Assembly: GCF_901933205.1 (NCBI RefSeq)
Contig: NC_044572.1
Span: forward strand, 25,382,501-25,446,500
Source of the DNA: Camarhynchus parvulus
Lineage: Eukaryota > Chordata > Aves > Passeriformes > Thraupidae
DNA length: 64,000 bases
Direction of reading: 5' to 3'
Part shown: positions 1 to 12,500 of the stretch, piece by piece
Position numbering within the stretch: position 1 is the first letter of the stretch
Layout of the letters: every line of letters begins with the position of its first letter
Position numbers and translations under genes: made by a program
The notes under the pieces: model-generated
Seen by the model: only the letters and a program-made list of their open reading frames with translations
Databases searched by the model: none
What the model was told of the DNA's origin: nothing

Positions 1-3000
1 GCTGTTCATCGATATCCCACGGGATCCAGCAGCTGCACCACAGGAGCAACAGTTTCATTGATCATTCCTTTTCCCCAGAGAAATTTCCTTTATTTTGTAT
101 TTTGTATTGTCCATCTTCTTCACAGTAAATGCTGCATGCCTTCTAGGCAGGGAACAGAAGCAGTCTTGGAAGTGCCAGGATACTGGAGGACAGGCTGCCC
201 CCTGCTCTGGCTTTGGGACTGGCAGAGGTTAGAGTGCAGGGTGATGAGGTTTCTCTCTGCTTGGTCATTTGCAGGGGATAGTTAGCCTGTGCTAAACTAA
301 CCCCTCCCTGACAGCTGGCAGGATTTCAGACCCCTCGCTATGGGGTGCTCTCTGTTGCAATTCCCTGCTTGGCATTTCATGTCTTCATGTCCAGCTTGGT
401 AGCTCCACTGGAAAATGTGTGTTCCTGGGCCTGCAAGCTCTCAGTGCAATGCCATAATCTTACTTTCTAAGAGATTAACCCATCTTGGCCTTAAGAGTGT
501 GTTTGAATGGTTTTCTATGAATGACACTGAGGAAAGCATCTTCTGTGAAAAGGCCTTGATGGTGTAGGTTATTTCCTGGATAAAACCATTTCCTCAGTAA
601 TTGGAAGATGAGTCAGGCTCACATGTGTGAAGCCAACTTCTGTACTGACTCACTCCAGTTTTGGGGCCAGCAGTTCTCTACTGGATACTGCTATGAGAAG
701 TGGCCAAGACAGCCTCTGCACTGCACAAGATCCATAGCACAAATTGGCCAGGAAGTAGAATCAAGCTACTCCAGAGTATTCAGATTTATCCAAACCACAC
801 CAGTAAACTCAGGATCAGTCATGTCTTGAAACACCAGCTGAACAACAGTGAATGGCATTTCATAATAACCTGCTCAGTTTGGGGCCACAACATGGAACAA
901 TTGGCCCATGTCCCTTTTCCATTAGGTATGGCTATAACCAGCTTCTTAAATGATCAGAGGTTTCAAAGTTCTGTCTTCTGTCATCTCTGCAGACTGGCTG
1001 GAATTAGTTGAAATCCCAGAACCATGTATCTTTATTTATTTCCAACTCACTTCTTATTGGCAGTTAGAGCACAGCCTATGGAGCCAACAGGACGTCAGGG
1101 GGAATTAGCAATTAAAATGTACACCGTTCAGGGTTCCGTGGTGCCTCAAGTGATTTTGTTTGCATTCATCCTGGAAGCAGAACAACAAGCCAGATTTTAA
1201 TTCACATTGTAATTTAAGTGTGAGCCTATGTGCTGATGTTCTTATCTCTGCATGCTCCATTTCAACAGAGCTCAAGCTCATTCAAAGTCATTCAAGTTAA
1301 ATCAATAGTGAGAGTCCAGAGAATGAATGGAAAATGAGTAACCATACAATTATCTTCAACTAATTCAATATATAAATGAAACCAGAGCTAGCTTTTCCAG
1401 TGAATTCCTGTTCATAGGAAGGCTTCAGTGTGACACATCAAATGCAATGCTAAGAGTAAAGGTGGTCATGGTCACAGTCATACTCTTGATTCTCATGTCA
1501 TCTGCTGTTGGGAGTGTTAAGGCCCTAATCGAACACCAGGGATACATACTCTAACCTGCATAGCACAATTCATCAAACCTGGATGGATGACCCAATAATT
1601 TGGGCATGGGGCCTTTAACTTCTGCTTAAGTTATAACCTACATTTCAGAAAGACAGTCAATCATGATTTGAAGGCTAGAAGTCATTGAGACTACCCCATT
1701 CCTATCTGACCTGCTTTGAGGGTTAATTAACCTTTTTAAAAGAACTCCTCTTTCTCTTCTGTAGCCTTTTCTCTAAGTTGCATGTATAACTTGTGATGAT
1801 AATGAACTGTGATATTCTTTACTTTTGCTGATTTTCCATTATTGGGCAAAATAAATTAGCATCCCTGACTTTGGCTGGACTGATTCTACTAGCTAATTCC
1901 AGCTGGAGAGTTCTGCTCAATGAACAATTTCAGTAAAATGACATTTGGGAGCAGGAAAGCTAGCTTTGCCAGACAGCCTAAATACAGGGGGATGAACTTG
2001 TTCTCCTTTTAGTCAACAGCCAGCACACTCTTATGAGCTGAATTGAACTCAGGTTCATATCTGCCTGAGAGGGTAATGCCATTCCAGTCCCTGGAACATC
2101 TCTGACATAGCTGTGTTGTGTTTCCAAGCAGGGGCTCTGGCATGTCTTTCTGCTGACTCTGCTTTTTGCATGGGATGCTGCCACACCATGTAGCCAGGAT
2201 GAGTGGCAGATGGGCACGTGTTCTGAGGCTGGTGGGGAAAACACTAATTCCAAAGGTGGAACACCTTACCCTAAGCAAAAAATCTAAATATAAACATAAG
2301 AAGTGGAACTGTGCCAGGAAGAAAAATTGGCATCTTCCTTGCCTTGGGATGCTGGAGCCTTGCAGACAAGGAGTTCTACAGATAAAAACGTTGCCTCCTT
2401 CTCCCTCCCTGCAACCTTAGTCTCATGAACTTCTTTTAGAAGTGACCAAAAGGAATATTTCATACTCAGCAAAGCAAAATTTTTTTTCTTTCATATAGAA
2501 GAATTGAAATATTTTAGAACATCATTTAAACTGTTCCTTAGTTTTGGCTGCTAAGTCAGAGAACCAAAATTTATCTAATAACCCTGGATAATGCTGTCTT
2601 CCTAGGAATGATGAGTGAATAGTTTGTACACAAGAAGTGGTTTATCTGATAATGTGTCTTTCTTACATGGCCTTTACTGTAAAGAAATAACAAGGGTTTT
2701 TTGTAGCTGTGGTTATATAGGTATAAAATTGAATTTGACCTAAACTCAATCTCTATTTCTATTAAGACTTGCATACATCAACACTAACTCATTGATCCTC
2801 CTGGAACCTCCTTCAGTTATGAAAGAGCTGAAGACATGATTGAAATCTACAGCAGAGCTAGAAAATAAATCAAGCCCTTTGCACTTTGGTCCCATGCCCT
2901 GACAACTCTTTTCTCCTCTTAGTCTTTGTAACAGAATATGTTTTGCATATTATAGTAACACTTGTAATTCAAACTCTATTATTTATTCTTCAGGGCATGT

Positions 3001-6000
3001 AGATTAATGAGATTAATTGGTCCCTCCCTTCCTTTCTACATCTAGATATATTTTCTTACTCCCCTCAACTCTTCACCAGCCTGAACTTCCCTAGTCCCTC
3101 AGGCTTTGCCCACATGGCAGGCTGCACAGATATCTCGTTCTTGCTGCTCTCCTGAGCTCTCCCCTGGTCTCACTGTTTCAGGAAGTTCAGCGCACACCTC
3201 ATCCTCCCTTGCTATGATGGAAAAGTGTTTGGATCTGCCCTCACTATAGAGGAGACTCAAATAAGACTTCCAAAATTTACCAGCTGCACTGGACGACTGA
3301 TATGACAAAGCTGGCTCTAGTTTGCAAATTTGCAGAGTTTTAGATGCACCTAATGAAAGTTTGCCTTTGGTTATCCCCTGCCTGTGAGCAGTTAATCTGC
3401 TTCACAGCTTTGAGTCTCCCAGTTACTTACAACTAGCTATTTGTATATTCACTGGACTTCATTGTGTGAACAAACTGTTTAAAAATACATTTTAAAGAGA
3501 TGTTTTCACTTCATGTGGTTTTTTGCCAGCAGTGTGGTTTTTAAAAATGTTTTTAAAACCTGTGTAGCGCACAACTGTGAAGCTCTACCTCAAAAGGCAA
3601 AGCAGAGCCCTTCACTTGCCGAGAGCGCTCAAGGGATCTGCTGTTGCAGCACATTGCAAGCCCTGTGCACTGCTTGAAGGCCTGGTAGGAGTTTGGCTTC
3701 CTTGTGTTGGAAAAACAGTGATAAGGTTGTGCAGAAGCAGGTGGGAAAGGTTACTTAAAAATTGCTTCAATATGGCCCTTGCTATAACATTATCTGAATT
3801 GGCCTGGATATTTAGAAGAGAATTAGCCATAATGATCTCACTCTGTCGCTTGTCCTTTTGTTTCCACTTTTCCAAGAAAAAAATAACTTGATTTTGTTAC
3901 GAAGTTCAGTTGAGGTTTCTGCCTGGATCTCCTGTGTCCAACCCATCTCTCTGCCATGCCCATGTCTGCCCCGGGAAAGAGCGCTAAGGGCACTTCCAGA
4001 GATGGAAAGCCACATCAACAAAATTGCTCCCATCTAATCCTGCTGTCTTGATTAATGTCTGCTACACCAAAAGAGGTAGCAGGTCAGCTTCAAGGGGAGC
4101 TGAGTGTGCCAGCTTTCCCTCTTACTCAGTTGCTTCTCTGTGACTGCAAAGCAGCCTGAATGGAGATCCTATGGGTTGGGAAAGGGGTGATGGTTTCTCA
4201 GCTGGGTGGGAGCAGTTCCACAAAGAACATTTGCCTGCTGCAGATAAAATAGCTGCTCAGGGAGGCTGAAAATTATCAGACTTCAGACAACCATCAAGCC
4301 CTGAAAATGCGTTCACTCGCTCAATCACCAAAGTAGCAAATGTATCACATTCTTAAAACAACAGTAAAAATCTCATTTTACAAAAAAATTTTTTGAGCCA
4401 TGACAGACTCAAGATTGTTTTAATAAAAGAGCAGAGTTTGCTCCTCCATCCTATAAATTAAAAGAAATTTTCAACTTGGAGCAATATTTTTGGTCAAGTT
4501 ATAAAACAAAAGTAATCACAGAAAAATGTGGAATACTTATGGAAATAAAGACAGCAGTTTCTATAATTCTCAACAACAAACCAGTATCTGTAAGTTTTAT
4601 CCATATGTACTTTGCATGTAACTGCAAGAGTAATTGGTGGCAGAGCCCCTTGTTTTCAAATGACATGCTAAAAGCAGGTTTCTGGCCACATTTCAAGAAT
4701 AGTTTCAGTTATTCAAATTAAATTTGCAAGAAACCTTTCTACTCTGTCATACATTCTCTTTGCAAAATGCTGTGACAATGAATTCCTTAAAAGCAAGTAC
4801 AAGTGGGGTAAGGTTTCCAGGGAGAGTTAATATCTGTTATTTGACCAGCTGATTTATCCAAAGGCACGTTTGGTTTTTACAGTCAGATTTCTTGGTTCAC
4901 ATTTGATTTGTATAAAATCTTGAAACAACATATCTATTCAAAATATTCATGTTTAATTCAAAGGTTTCCAAATATTCTTCTCCAGCTTGTAGAAATTTTA
5001 AAAAATTATAACCCTCAGTTGCTCCTGCTGAATTTTGTGTGCCTCACGTTGAGCAAATTTAGATTTGCTCTTTTTTGCCATTGGCTCTATTCAAATAAAA
5101 TCCTCCAGTTTTGGGTTTGCTGTCCAAAAATCCTTTTAGCCTCCTTTTTCTCTGCCTTAAAATTCCACAAGTGTTAAATCCCATGCTGAAAAAATGTCTT
5201 CATAGAATTCTGTACAATTTAATACTAGAGATGTTTGGAAGGCTAAAACATTCCAAATGCTAATAATCATCCAAAAGGGGACAACTGATTGAAGTAGGGA
5301 GAACTTAATTCCCCCCACCCCCCCCGAAAAAAAAAAGGCGCTAGAAGTGGCTGGGAAAAGATCTTCTGATCTGAGGAAAGATTTTTTTTTTCCCACTAGC
5401 AAAATAGGTATGGAAAATGTAAGTATGCACAGCTGTGTTTATTCCAATGATTAGACATTCTATTTCTCTGTGACCTCTCTGCAGTGAGCTGGCAAGACAC
5501 CTGGGTATGCTTAGAACTGTCTCATTCATACATTTACATTTATTCAACTTGGACCTTTCTTTCTCCCCCTCCTTGCCCTTTTCTTCTCTAAAAAGACCAC
5601 AGGAAAAAAAAATCTGTTGAATCTGATCCACTCCTTCTTCTCTCTGTTTTTATTGTGTTGGCACGGTGTTGGTTAAGACTCTACCAATGCCTTTATACAT
5701 TTTAAATTACATCATTGACACTATTTTAACACTGAGCATAACATTTTCTTTTTCAGGGCTTTTTTAGGCTGAATCAGTGAAGAGGTGGCTGCAGAGGATC
5801 ATGTAGTATGACTGCACACGTTCTGTACTAGGAAGGCAATAGAATCTGCATCCCAATGTTTGCATCTCCCATGCTCTATATCTGCACTTGCATTTTCTCT
5901 ATGCAAAGTATGTGTGCATGCAAAATCTGAGCTGTCCTTGCACTAGTACCTGGCAACTCTGCTTGATATTGATGGATGTTTAGTGGACATGGAGAAGTTT

Positions 6001-7979
6001 GCTTATGAAAGAAGGCCATCACAGAAATTTTGCAGCCCAGACTGTGTTACTGATGCAGAAGTGAGACAGAGTGGGGTTAAAAGGTTTCCTCACTGTTAGC
6101 AAAGATGTTTGGTTCAGAGCTGAAATTCCCTCCTAGGTCTTCTCAGTCTTAATCCAATGCCCTACCTGCTCCTTCAACCTTGCTCCACAAGGTTGCATCA
6201 GGCTGGGAAGCAGGGCTTCCATATTTGTTTGTTGTCTAGTGATATTGAAATCAGAAGAAGAATTTCCAGAAATTGAAAGTTGTCGGACAAAGTCCAGACT
6301 ATTTCCCTGAAACTTGTAACAGTTTGTCCCCCTGCTTCTTTGGATATCTAGATATTTCAAAGCACTAAATACTGACTGCAAACTGTAGATCCAATTCTTT
6401 TAATAACTGCATCTTAACCTATTGTCATTTTCCTTAGAGTTACTCTAAGTTTGAACTGCAGAAATATGACTGTCTATACACAGAATTATAGTAAATGAAA
6501 TAACAATGAGAAGCATCTGTATACAAGGCACTCATTTTCCTTTCCTTTCAGGCTACCTGAATTCATTACCTGGCCTTCACACTGTGTGCTGTATACAATA
6601 CAATGTCTCGTTTCTCCTCCATTCTGTAAAATCAGCTTTCTATTTTTTCTGCTTCAAAACCATAACTCAAAAGCTTTGAATTGCTATTAGGTGTTAGTCA
6701 AAGGTGCATTTGATTTGCTGTTTCGGTACGTTTTTACAGGAAATGTTTAGGAAGGAGTGATTCCCTCATATACAATAGTTTTTACTTTACATGTGATTAG
6801 GATATGTCCAATGCAGACACATTGAAAATATTTCACAACAAAGCAGTCCTATAATTGGATTTGTAGGGAAGTGTAAGCAAAAAAACCTCTGAGATGAATG
6901 AGTTTCTGTGTATTGGTTTGCCTGCCTTTGGCTAGCCCATTAATACATTGGAATCCATAGGGCCAAGTCTTCATAGTTTGTCAGTGGAAAGGGGAGGTAA
7001 GTAACTTTGGCAACACACAGGGTGGAAGAAAATGAGAGGAGCAAATGAGAATTAAAGTGAGGAATAGAAGCAGCTAGGCTGGAAGCAGAGGGAAAGGAAG
7101 CACTGATGGGGATGCAATATGAAATCTTTTCTTTGTATGTGACTGGAAGACTCTTCAGGTGGAACATTTAATACCAAGTCAAAGGGCTTGCTTATACAGT
7201 CGTGTTGCTAACCTTGTGTTTCACAGGAACGAGCTCTACAGGAAGGGTAGCTGCATGGAGTAGTTTCCTCTCATGGCAAAGCTGATTTGGCAAGTTTCCA
7301 CCACCTTGATAATTTATCTACTTGAGTTAACAGAAAAGACAATTTTTTTCAATCCCCAATATTTTTAAAACTTGGATATCTCACTTGCCCAGTTTTAAAG
7401 TTCCTATGAAGAACTTATTCTGGTGAGCATAAAGTGAAGCAGCCCAGCAGAGCGGGGGTGCTGCAGATGATGGTGACTGGTGATAGGGGATATCTCCTGT
7501 ACTATCAGAGACACCGTGCCTTAAGTACCATAGCATGATAGGTATTTCCCACTCCTCAGAGGAGGGAGAGAGGGGGTTTGCTGTCCAGAAGCACCCAATC
7601 TCCCAGTGAAATGTAATGGCAGTGGTAAGAGAATCCTTCACACCCCACAGGGTCATGCGTTTGAGGAACGCAAGGAGAGCATCTCCCGGGGATGGAAGGA
7701 GTGGGAGCCCGGCTGCTTTGCAGGGCTGATGTGGCTGAAGCCACGTCAAGGTGGGAAGACCCGGGGAGCGCCAGTGGAACAAGTTTATGAGAGTCATTTG
7801 AGCTCAAAGCCTTTTGCAAGGGTTGGGGAAGGGCTGCCTCCTCAGAGCCAGGTTGAAAGGAGGGCTGGAGGGAAAGAGTAGGAACCAGCAGCCATCCGTG
7901 CCCTGGCCCCGAGCGAAAAGGTGGTATGTTTGCCGCCTTCACCCTCCCACCTTCCAGCCACATTAAAGCCCAATTATTC
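1..7979. other. Unique non-coding DNA, no gene recognised
   Basis: AT-rich single-copy sequence. Short open frames occur on both strands, the longest being about 140 codons on the minus strand at 7381-7797 and 7556-7996. None resembles a known protein, they overlap one another in different frames, and no convincing chain of splice sites joins them. The only low-complexity item of note is a C6-A-C8-G-A10 run at 5311-5336. I see no RNA gene. Function as intron, intergenic DNA or distal enhancer cannot be judged from sequence alone. Confidence 0.6.
5311..5336. repeat. C-tract joined to A-tract
   Basis: Six C, one A, eight C, one G, then ten A. This is a composite homopolymer run, probably length-variable and prone to sequencing error. 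No flanking target-site duplication was seen that would mark it as a retroposon tail. Confidence 0.85.
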
Positions 7980-8725
7980 ACGCTTGATGTCAGCAAGGCT
8001 GGGCCCCGCTACCCGCTGCTCCCAGATCCCTTCCCCGAGGGGCCGGATTACCCCGGCGTGCACCAGGGGTGGGGTTCGTGAGGCCGGCGGGAGCGCAGGG
8101 CTGGCACCCTCAGCCCCACATGGCGCCTGCTTCCTCCCTGCCCTGTGCCTGGGAGACACCGCTCCTTTGGCCTCTGAGGTGGGACAGTGGCTGTGGAGAA
8201 GCCCTGGGCTCCTGCAGCACGGACACCACGGGCTCCTCAGGCAGGCCAGGCCGGCTGCTCCCACTGGAGTCTGCCTTGGCCGGGGAGACAAGAGGGAGCA
8301 CCCCGCCGGCCCACGGAGCGGCCACAGGCACCGGGGATGAGCTGGGAATTCAACAGGAAGGCAATAGCGAAGGGAGAGAACTGAGCTGACCCTTTTTTCC
8401 CCTCACCATTCACATGCTTACAGATTTTTATCAGGCTTTTTAGCTGCAGGGCAAAGTGTTCCTTTATAGTTCCTTCCAAAGCAAAGCTGCCGCCAGATCC
8501 TGGCTGCCGCTTCGGCAGCTGTATCCCATCCCCCAGGCCTGCACAGCCCTGCTCGGGAGGGCTTGGCAGGGTTTGGAAGCCGGGAAGGGCTCTGTGCACG
8601 CTGCTGTGGGCATTTCGTGAGGGCTGTTGCGGGCTTTCGCTGAGTGCCAAAGCGTTTACCGAAATGCACGTGCCAAAATCCCGCTGCGGGGATGTGGGGC
8701 TGTGCAGCACAGCCAGAGACACCAT
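7980..8725. promoter_or_regulatory. GC-rich, CpG-island-like block
   Basis: The base composition changes sharply from the AT-rich surroundings. By hand count 7981-8340 holds about 22 CpG dinucleotides at roughly 65% GC, an observed/expected ratio near 0.6. CpGs remain frequent through about 8700, where the heptamer minisatellite begins. In a bird such a block can be an unmethylated promoter-type island, or a GC-biased patch raised by recombination-linked gene conversion around a minisatellite. I see no TATA box, no defensible first exon and no known transcript, so a promoter role is only inference. Several overlapping open frames here follow from high GC (few stop codons) and are not called as genes. 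Confidence 0.45.
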
Positions 8726-8860
8726 GGGCTCCCCTGGGTGCAGGATGCAAGATGCAGGGTGCAGGATGCAGGGTGCAGGGTGCAGGGTGCAGCAGAATGC
8801 AGGGTGCAGGGTCCAGGATGCAGCAGGGTGCAGGATCCAGCAGGGTGCAGGATGCAGCAG

Positions 8861-8961
8861 GGTGCACGGTGCAGGATGCACGGTGCAGGGTGCAGTGTAC
8901 AAGATGCAGCAGGGTGCGCGGTGCAGGATGCACGGTGCAGGGTGCAGTGTACAAGATGCAG
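8861..8961. repeat. 49-bp higher-order duplication in the minisatellite
   Basis: Two 49-bp blocks (8861-8909 and 8913-8961) are offset by 52 bp and differ only at 8866 (A) versus 8918 (G). They contain the rare variants GTGCACG and a TGTACAAG element seen nowhere else in the array. The match therefore reflects a recent block duplication and not the basic 7-bp periodicity. Confidence 0.93.
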
Positions 8962-9038
8962 GGTGCAGGATGCAGAGTGCAGGATGCAGGGTACAGGGTT
9001 GCAGGGTGAAGGATGTAGGGTGCAGGATGCAGAGTGCA

Positions 9039-9122
9039 GGGTGCAGGGTGCAGAATGTAGGGTGCAGGATGCAGGGTGCAGGGTGCAGGGTGCAGAATGT
9101 AGGGTGCAGGATGCAGGGTGCA
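9039..9122. repeat. 42-bp perfect tandem duplication in the minisatellite
   Basis: Positions 9039-9080 and 9081-9122 are identical and adjacent, equal to six heptamer units including the variant ATGTAGG. Perfect identity within an otherwise variable array indicates a recent slippage or unequal-exchange event. Confidence 0.93.
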
Positions 9123-9208
9123 GAGTGCAGGATGAAGGGTGCAGGGTGCAGGATGCAGAGTGCAGGGTGCAGGATGTAGGATGCAGGGTGCAGGGTGTAG
9201 GATGCAGG

Positions 9209-9503
9209 CTCCTCTCTTCCTCAGGCCACCCGGCAGGAACCATGAGAAGAGGTGCCGAGAGGCAGCAGAGGAGGGCTGGGTGTGAAATCCACGGCGATGG
9301 GAACCAGTACTGCTCCCTCCTCCCACCAAGCCAAGTGTCACATTGGTGGCATCCAAGGACAGGGGCTGTGCAGCACTCACAGATAGGGAGAGGCATAGGC
9401 AAGCTGGCACGGAGCAGCTCTGCCCTCTCCCAGGGCTGACGACAAGCTGGTCACTTTCTTGAAGCCAGAATAAGACACTTTCACAGCTTGTCTGTGTTAG
9501 TTT

Positions 9504-9507
<4 letters not shown>
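9209..9507. other. GC-rich tail between minisatellite and CT repeat
   Basis: Moderately GC-rich unique sequence with no recognised gene. Several frames remain open into it from the minisatellite, but the peptides they encode are unfamiliar. It ends at a CT microsatellite. Confidence 0.5.
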
Positions 9508-9543
<36 letters not shown>

Positions 9544-9553
9544 CCCCTTCCCC
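9508..9553. repeat. (CT)14 microsatellite in a 46-nt polypyrimidine tract
   Basis: (CT)14 covers 9509-9536 and runs into T8, C4, TT and C4, giving 46 consecutive pyrimidines. Such mirror-like homopurine/homopyrimidine tracts can adopt triplex (H-DNA) form. The tract is followed by AG, which imitates a splice acceptor, but no exon downstream supports one. Confidence 0.95.
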
Positions 9554-12500
9554 AGCGGAAACTTACTCGTTTGTAATAGGAAGGTTCATTGTTTTCGCGT
9601 CTGATATTTCTTTGATTACTTAAAAAGAAATCCCAGAGGCTTGTTTTCACAAAATAGTGATTGCATAATTGATGTGATTATGATGTATTTTGCTGTGTCA
9701 CAGCAGCTCAGTTGATTATTTTGAGAAGCTCTGAGCACTGTTAGTGCTGCCATGTGTTGTGCATGCATGGCCCTGGCTTTCATCCCCCTCCACATGTGTA
9801 CAGGAGCCTTTCAAGCACTGCTTCCTCTAGCAGGGACTGCATGAGACCTTCCTCTGCACGAGGAAAATGATGCAGACCCGCAAAGAGCTAATATGGGGAT
9901 ATGACAAACTCCGTGGGGTGAGGGACAAGGCTTTTTCTGCATAATGGCCGTCTGGTGTGAATAATCTCCCTAGAATCAAATTTGCCATGTGGAAGAGAGC
10001 ACAAGTGAAATAGGCCAGATTCTAGGTTCTTTCCCTGGATAAAAATGTACAGATAATAAAGAAAATGCAGAACAGTCAAGTGGTCTGGAAATAAAATTCT
10101 TCTGAAAACAAAAGCATGAAGCAGATTAATAGTGATAATAATTAGTTAGAGCCTGAAAAATGCATCAGCTACATGCAGGTAGAAGTGTTTAAGAGCTCAC
10201 CACAGAAGCCTTGGGAGAGCAGATTGCCTTCGCTTAACTTGGCTAGAACTTTTTAATTATTTTCAGCTTGAGGCTAGAGAGCATCATAAAAGAGTCCTTT
10301 CTTTCTCCTGATAACAATATTTTCATTTCTTTGCTGTATTCTTCTTTCTTTTCTATTAATTCAGGGATGAAACATTGCCCCCAGTAAGGCTTCTTGGCCA
10401 AATTTCCAGATTTCTGAACCTTTTGTTTTTCTCTACATGTGTGCAATTTTCACTATTTTTGTCCAGCAGTGACCTCTGGAATTCCAGAATAATTTTCCCT
10501 CCCCTTCCTGGTGCCCTCACGTGACCCAGGAACACAAACATCTGAGAGACCTCTGGGCATCTTCACATCTGCTGGTAGGTAAGATCAGAGCCATTGTGTG
10601 ATGTATTTTTAACAGCAGGTGTTGGGCTTGGAGAAGGGTGTGTTGGGTTTTGAGGGGTTGGGCAGAATCTGCACTTAATTCTTAGTTCCCAGGCTATTTA
10701 GGAACAGCTTAAAAAACACACTTAATCTGTTTGTACAAATTTAACATTGTAAAACCACAATAAGGAATTGCTAATGAAGTGCCAGCCTGGATTTAGTTTC
10801 AGCTTTGCACCACTGCTGTCCTAAGAAAAACAAAAAACCCACCCAAACAAAAAAAAAGCCCCACCAACCAACTTTAAATCTGAGTCCAAGCCTCTAGTTT
10901 ACAACTTATTTTCATGAAATACTATTGATTGATTACTTGAAGCCTGTTAATTATTATTTAGTCACGGTTTTCAACACAAATTCCTTACAGCAGCAAAACA
11001 AACAGTGTGGATGTTTTATCTTTTGCCAATTAACACAGTTTGAACATGAATTAAAATGCACTGGTAGCTTGGAGTCTGATTCACAACTGCATCTCTCCTG
11101 GTTGTGCTGCTGCAGTCCTGTTGATTTCTGTGGCAATGAGGGAACCTTGGTGCAAAATGAGAGAAAAGGTTTCTTTAATTGATACCCCTCCCCCAGCCAT
11201 GTTTAAAGGATCTTACAGGAAAGCCTCACACACTACTCTTTCATGGTCTGTTAGTAGAAATTTATCATCTAAATTAGAGAAACAGTATAAGCAGAGTGTT
11301 TCTCCCAAAATATCATTGAAATCCTATTTTCACAGAAGCCACTCTCAATTTTTTTATCAGACAAATCTAAAAAGGTGCTTAGTGTTCAGTTATCTGCCAG
11401 GTATAAATGGCATAAATGGATGATTACTTTAAATACATCTTCTCTGAGAAGGGAGTTATGGGACCTCACAAAAGCATCAAGCTGTGACTACTTTCAGGAA
11501 ATCACCTGGAAATAAATGATGAAGGTTGCTTGCATGTCCTTACATTCTCATTGCCTTTTTAGCCAAATAATTGAATTCAGTGTGAGCTGCAATTCATTTC
11601 TGGTATCACTAAGGAATAAATTATTTAATATTTGGGAGAAGAGACTGAATGACCTTTCAGTCACAGCATCTATGATTATAAATCCTCATGGCCCCTGTCA
11701 CATGGTTGTATCCATACCAAAATAAAGAGGAAGATTTTAGCCTTGTTGAAATTGGAAAAATTTTGATAGTTTCACCAGTAAGATGGTTTTACCTGTTCAC
11801 TTTTCTAGGCTACATTTGAATTTTACCACATGACCTGTTGAGCTGTCTCTGACCAAAGTCAGAATAGCTATTTTTGAGCAGATATTTTTAATAATTCTAC
11901 TAATAATTTTTAAGATTCTAAGGAGAATAAGATTTTTTCCATTCACTTCAGTGTAGGTAGAATCTCAAACAAAGTAGAGATTTCTACCTCAGTAGAGTTG
12001 CTACTGATTGTGGTAGTGGATGGGTTTGGAAAAATCTTGGTTAATGTGGTCAGGATGACACAGTTCATGCAGGTGGTGGCTGCCCTCTTGTTCTTCTCCA
12101 TCTGGGGCTGTGGAGTGCTCAGTGTGGCTCAGGTCCTACATCCTGTAATGAGGTACAGCAATGGACATCTTCCTCAAGCACATCAGATGCAAATGCCATT
12201 ATTTTTAATAATGGTTGGTTGGAAGTAATTTTCAAACATTTCTATTCCCAGTTAGTTGAGTCAAGAGGGCATTGTGAAATCTGTCCTGATTGTGCAAATT
12301 TGTTTTACCCTAACTGGTTCCATAACTGATCTGAACTGTCTTGGAATGTTTTTAAATAAATATTGAAATAATTATTACTTGAATTCCAGAGATCAATTCT
12401 TGTACAGCTGGGTCTTTGCGCCATTCGCAGCACAACAAATCTTACAAATAAAGCAGAGAATCTGTGGGACAGTTATCCAGTCAAAGTAGTGGGAAGTCAT

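Larger units (their letters stand above)
8738..9208. repeat. Heptanucleotide minisatellite, unit RTGCAGG
   Basis: About 67 head-to-tail copies of a 7-bp unit, mostly GTGCAGG or ATGCAGG on the plus strand, span 471 bp. Variants include GTGCACG, ATGTAGG, GTGCAGA and units lengthened by an extra CAG (for example near 8790, 8821 and 8841), and one extra T near 9000 shifts the phase. Higher-order duplication is visible: 8861-8909 and 8913-8961 match at 48 of 49 bases, and 9039-9080 is followed directly by an identical 42-bp copy at 9081-9122. Every unit carries the self-complementary TGCA. The plus strand is G-rich and contains GGG runs spaced by four bases (9074, 9081, 9088, then 9102), so relaxed G-quadruplex formation is possible. 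The unit lacks stop codons, which explains the long open frames here on both strands, including a 410-codon minus-strand frame at 8418-9650. These are not genes. Confidence 0.97.

Noticed and set aside
9508..9556. Polypyrimidine tract ending in CAG as a splice acceptor
   Set aside because: The tract is a CT microsatellite plus T and C runs, and no exon follows.
8418..9650. 410-codon minus-strand open frame rich in a repeated CTLHPAP pattern
   Set aside because: It is produced by a stop-free 7-bp tandem repeat, and all other frames across the array are open too. Composition is dictated by the repeat.
11640..11690. Segment resembling a CR1 3' end
   Set aside because: The similarity covers only a few short words and no upstream CR1 landmarks precede it.
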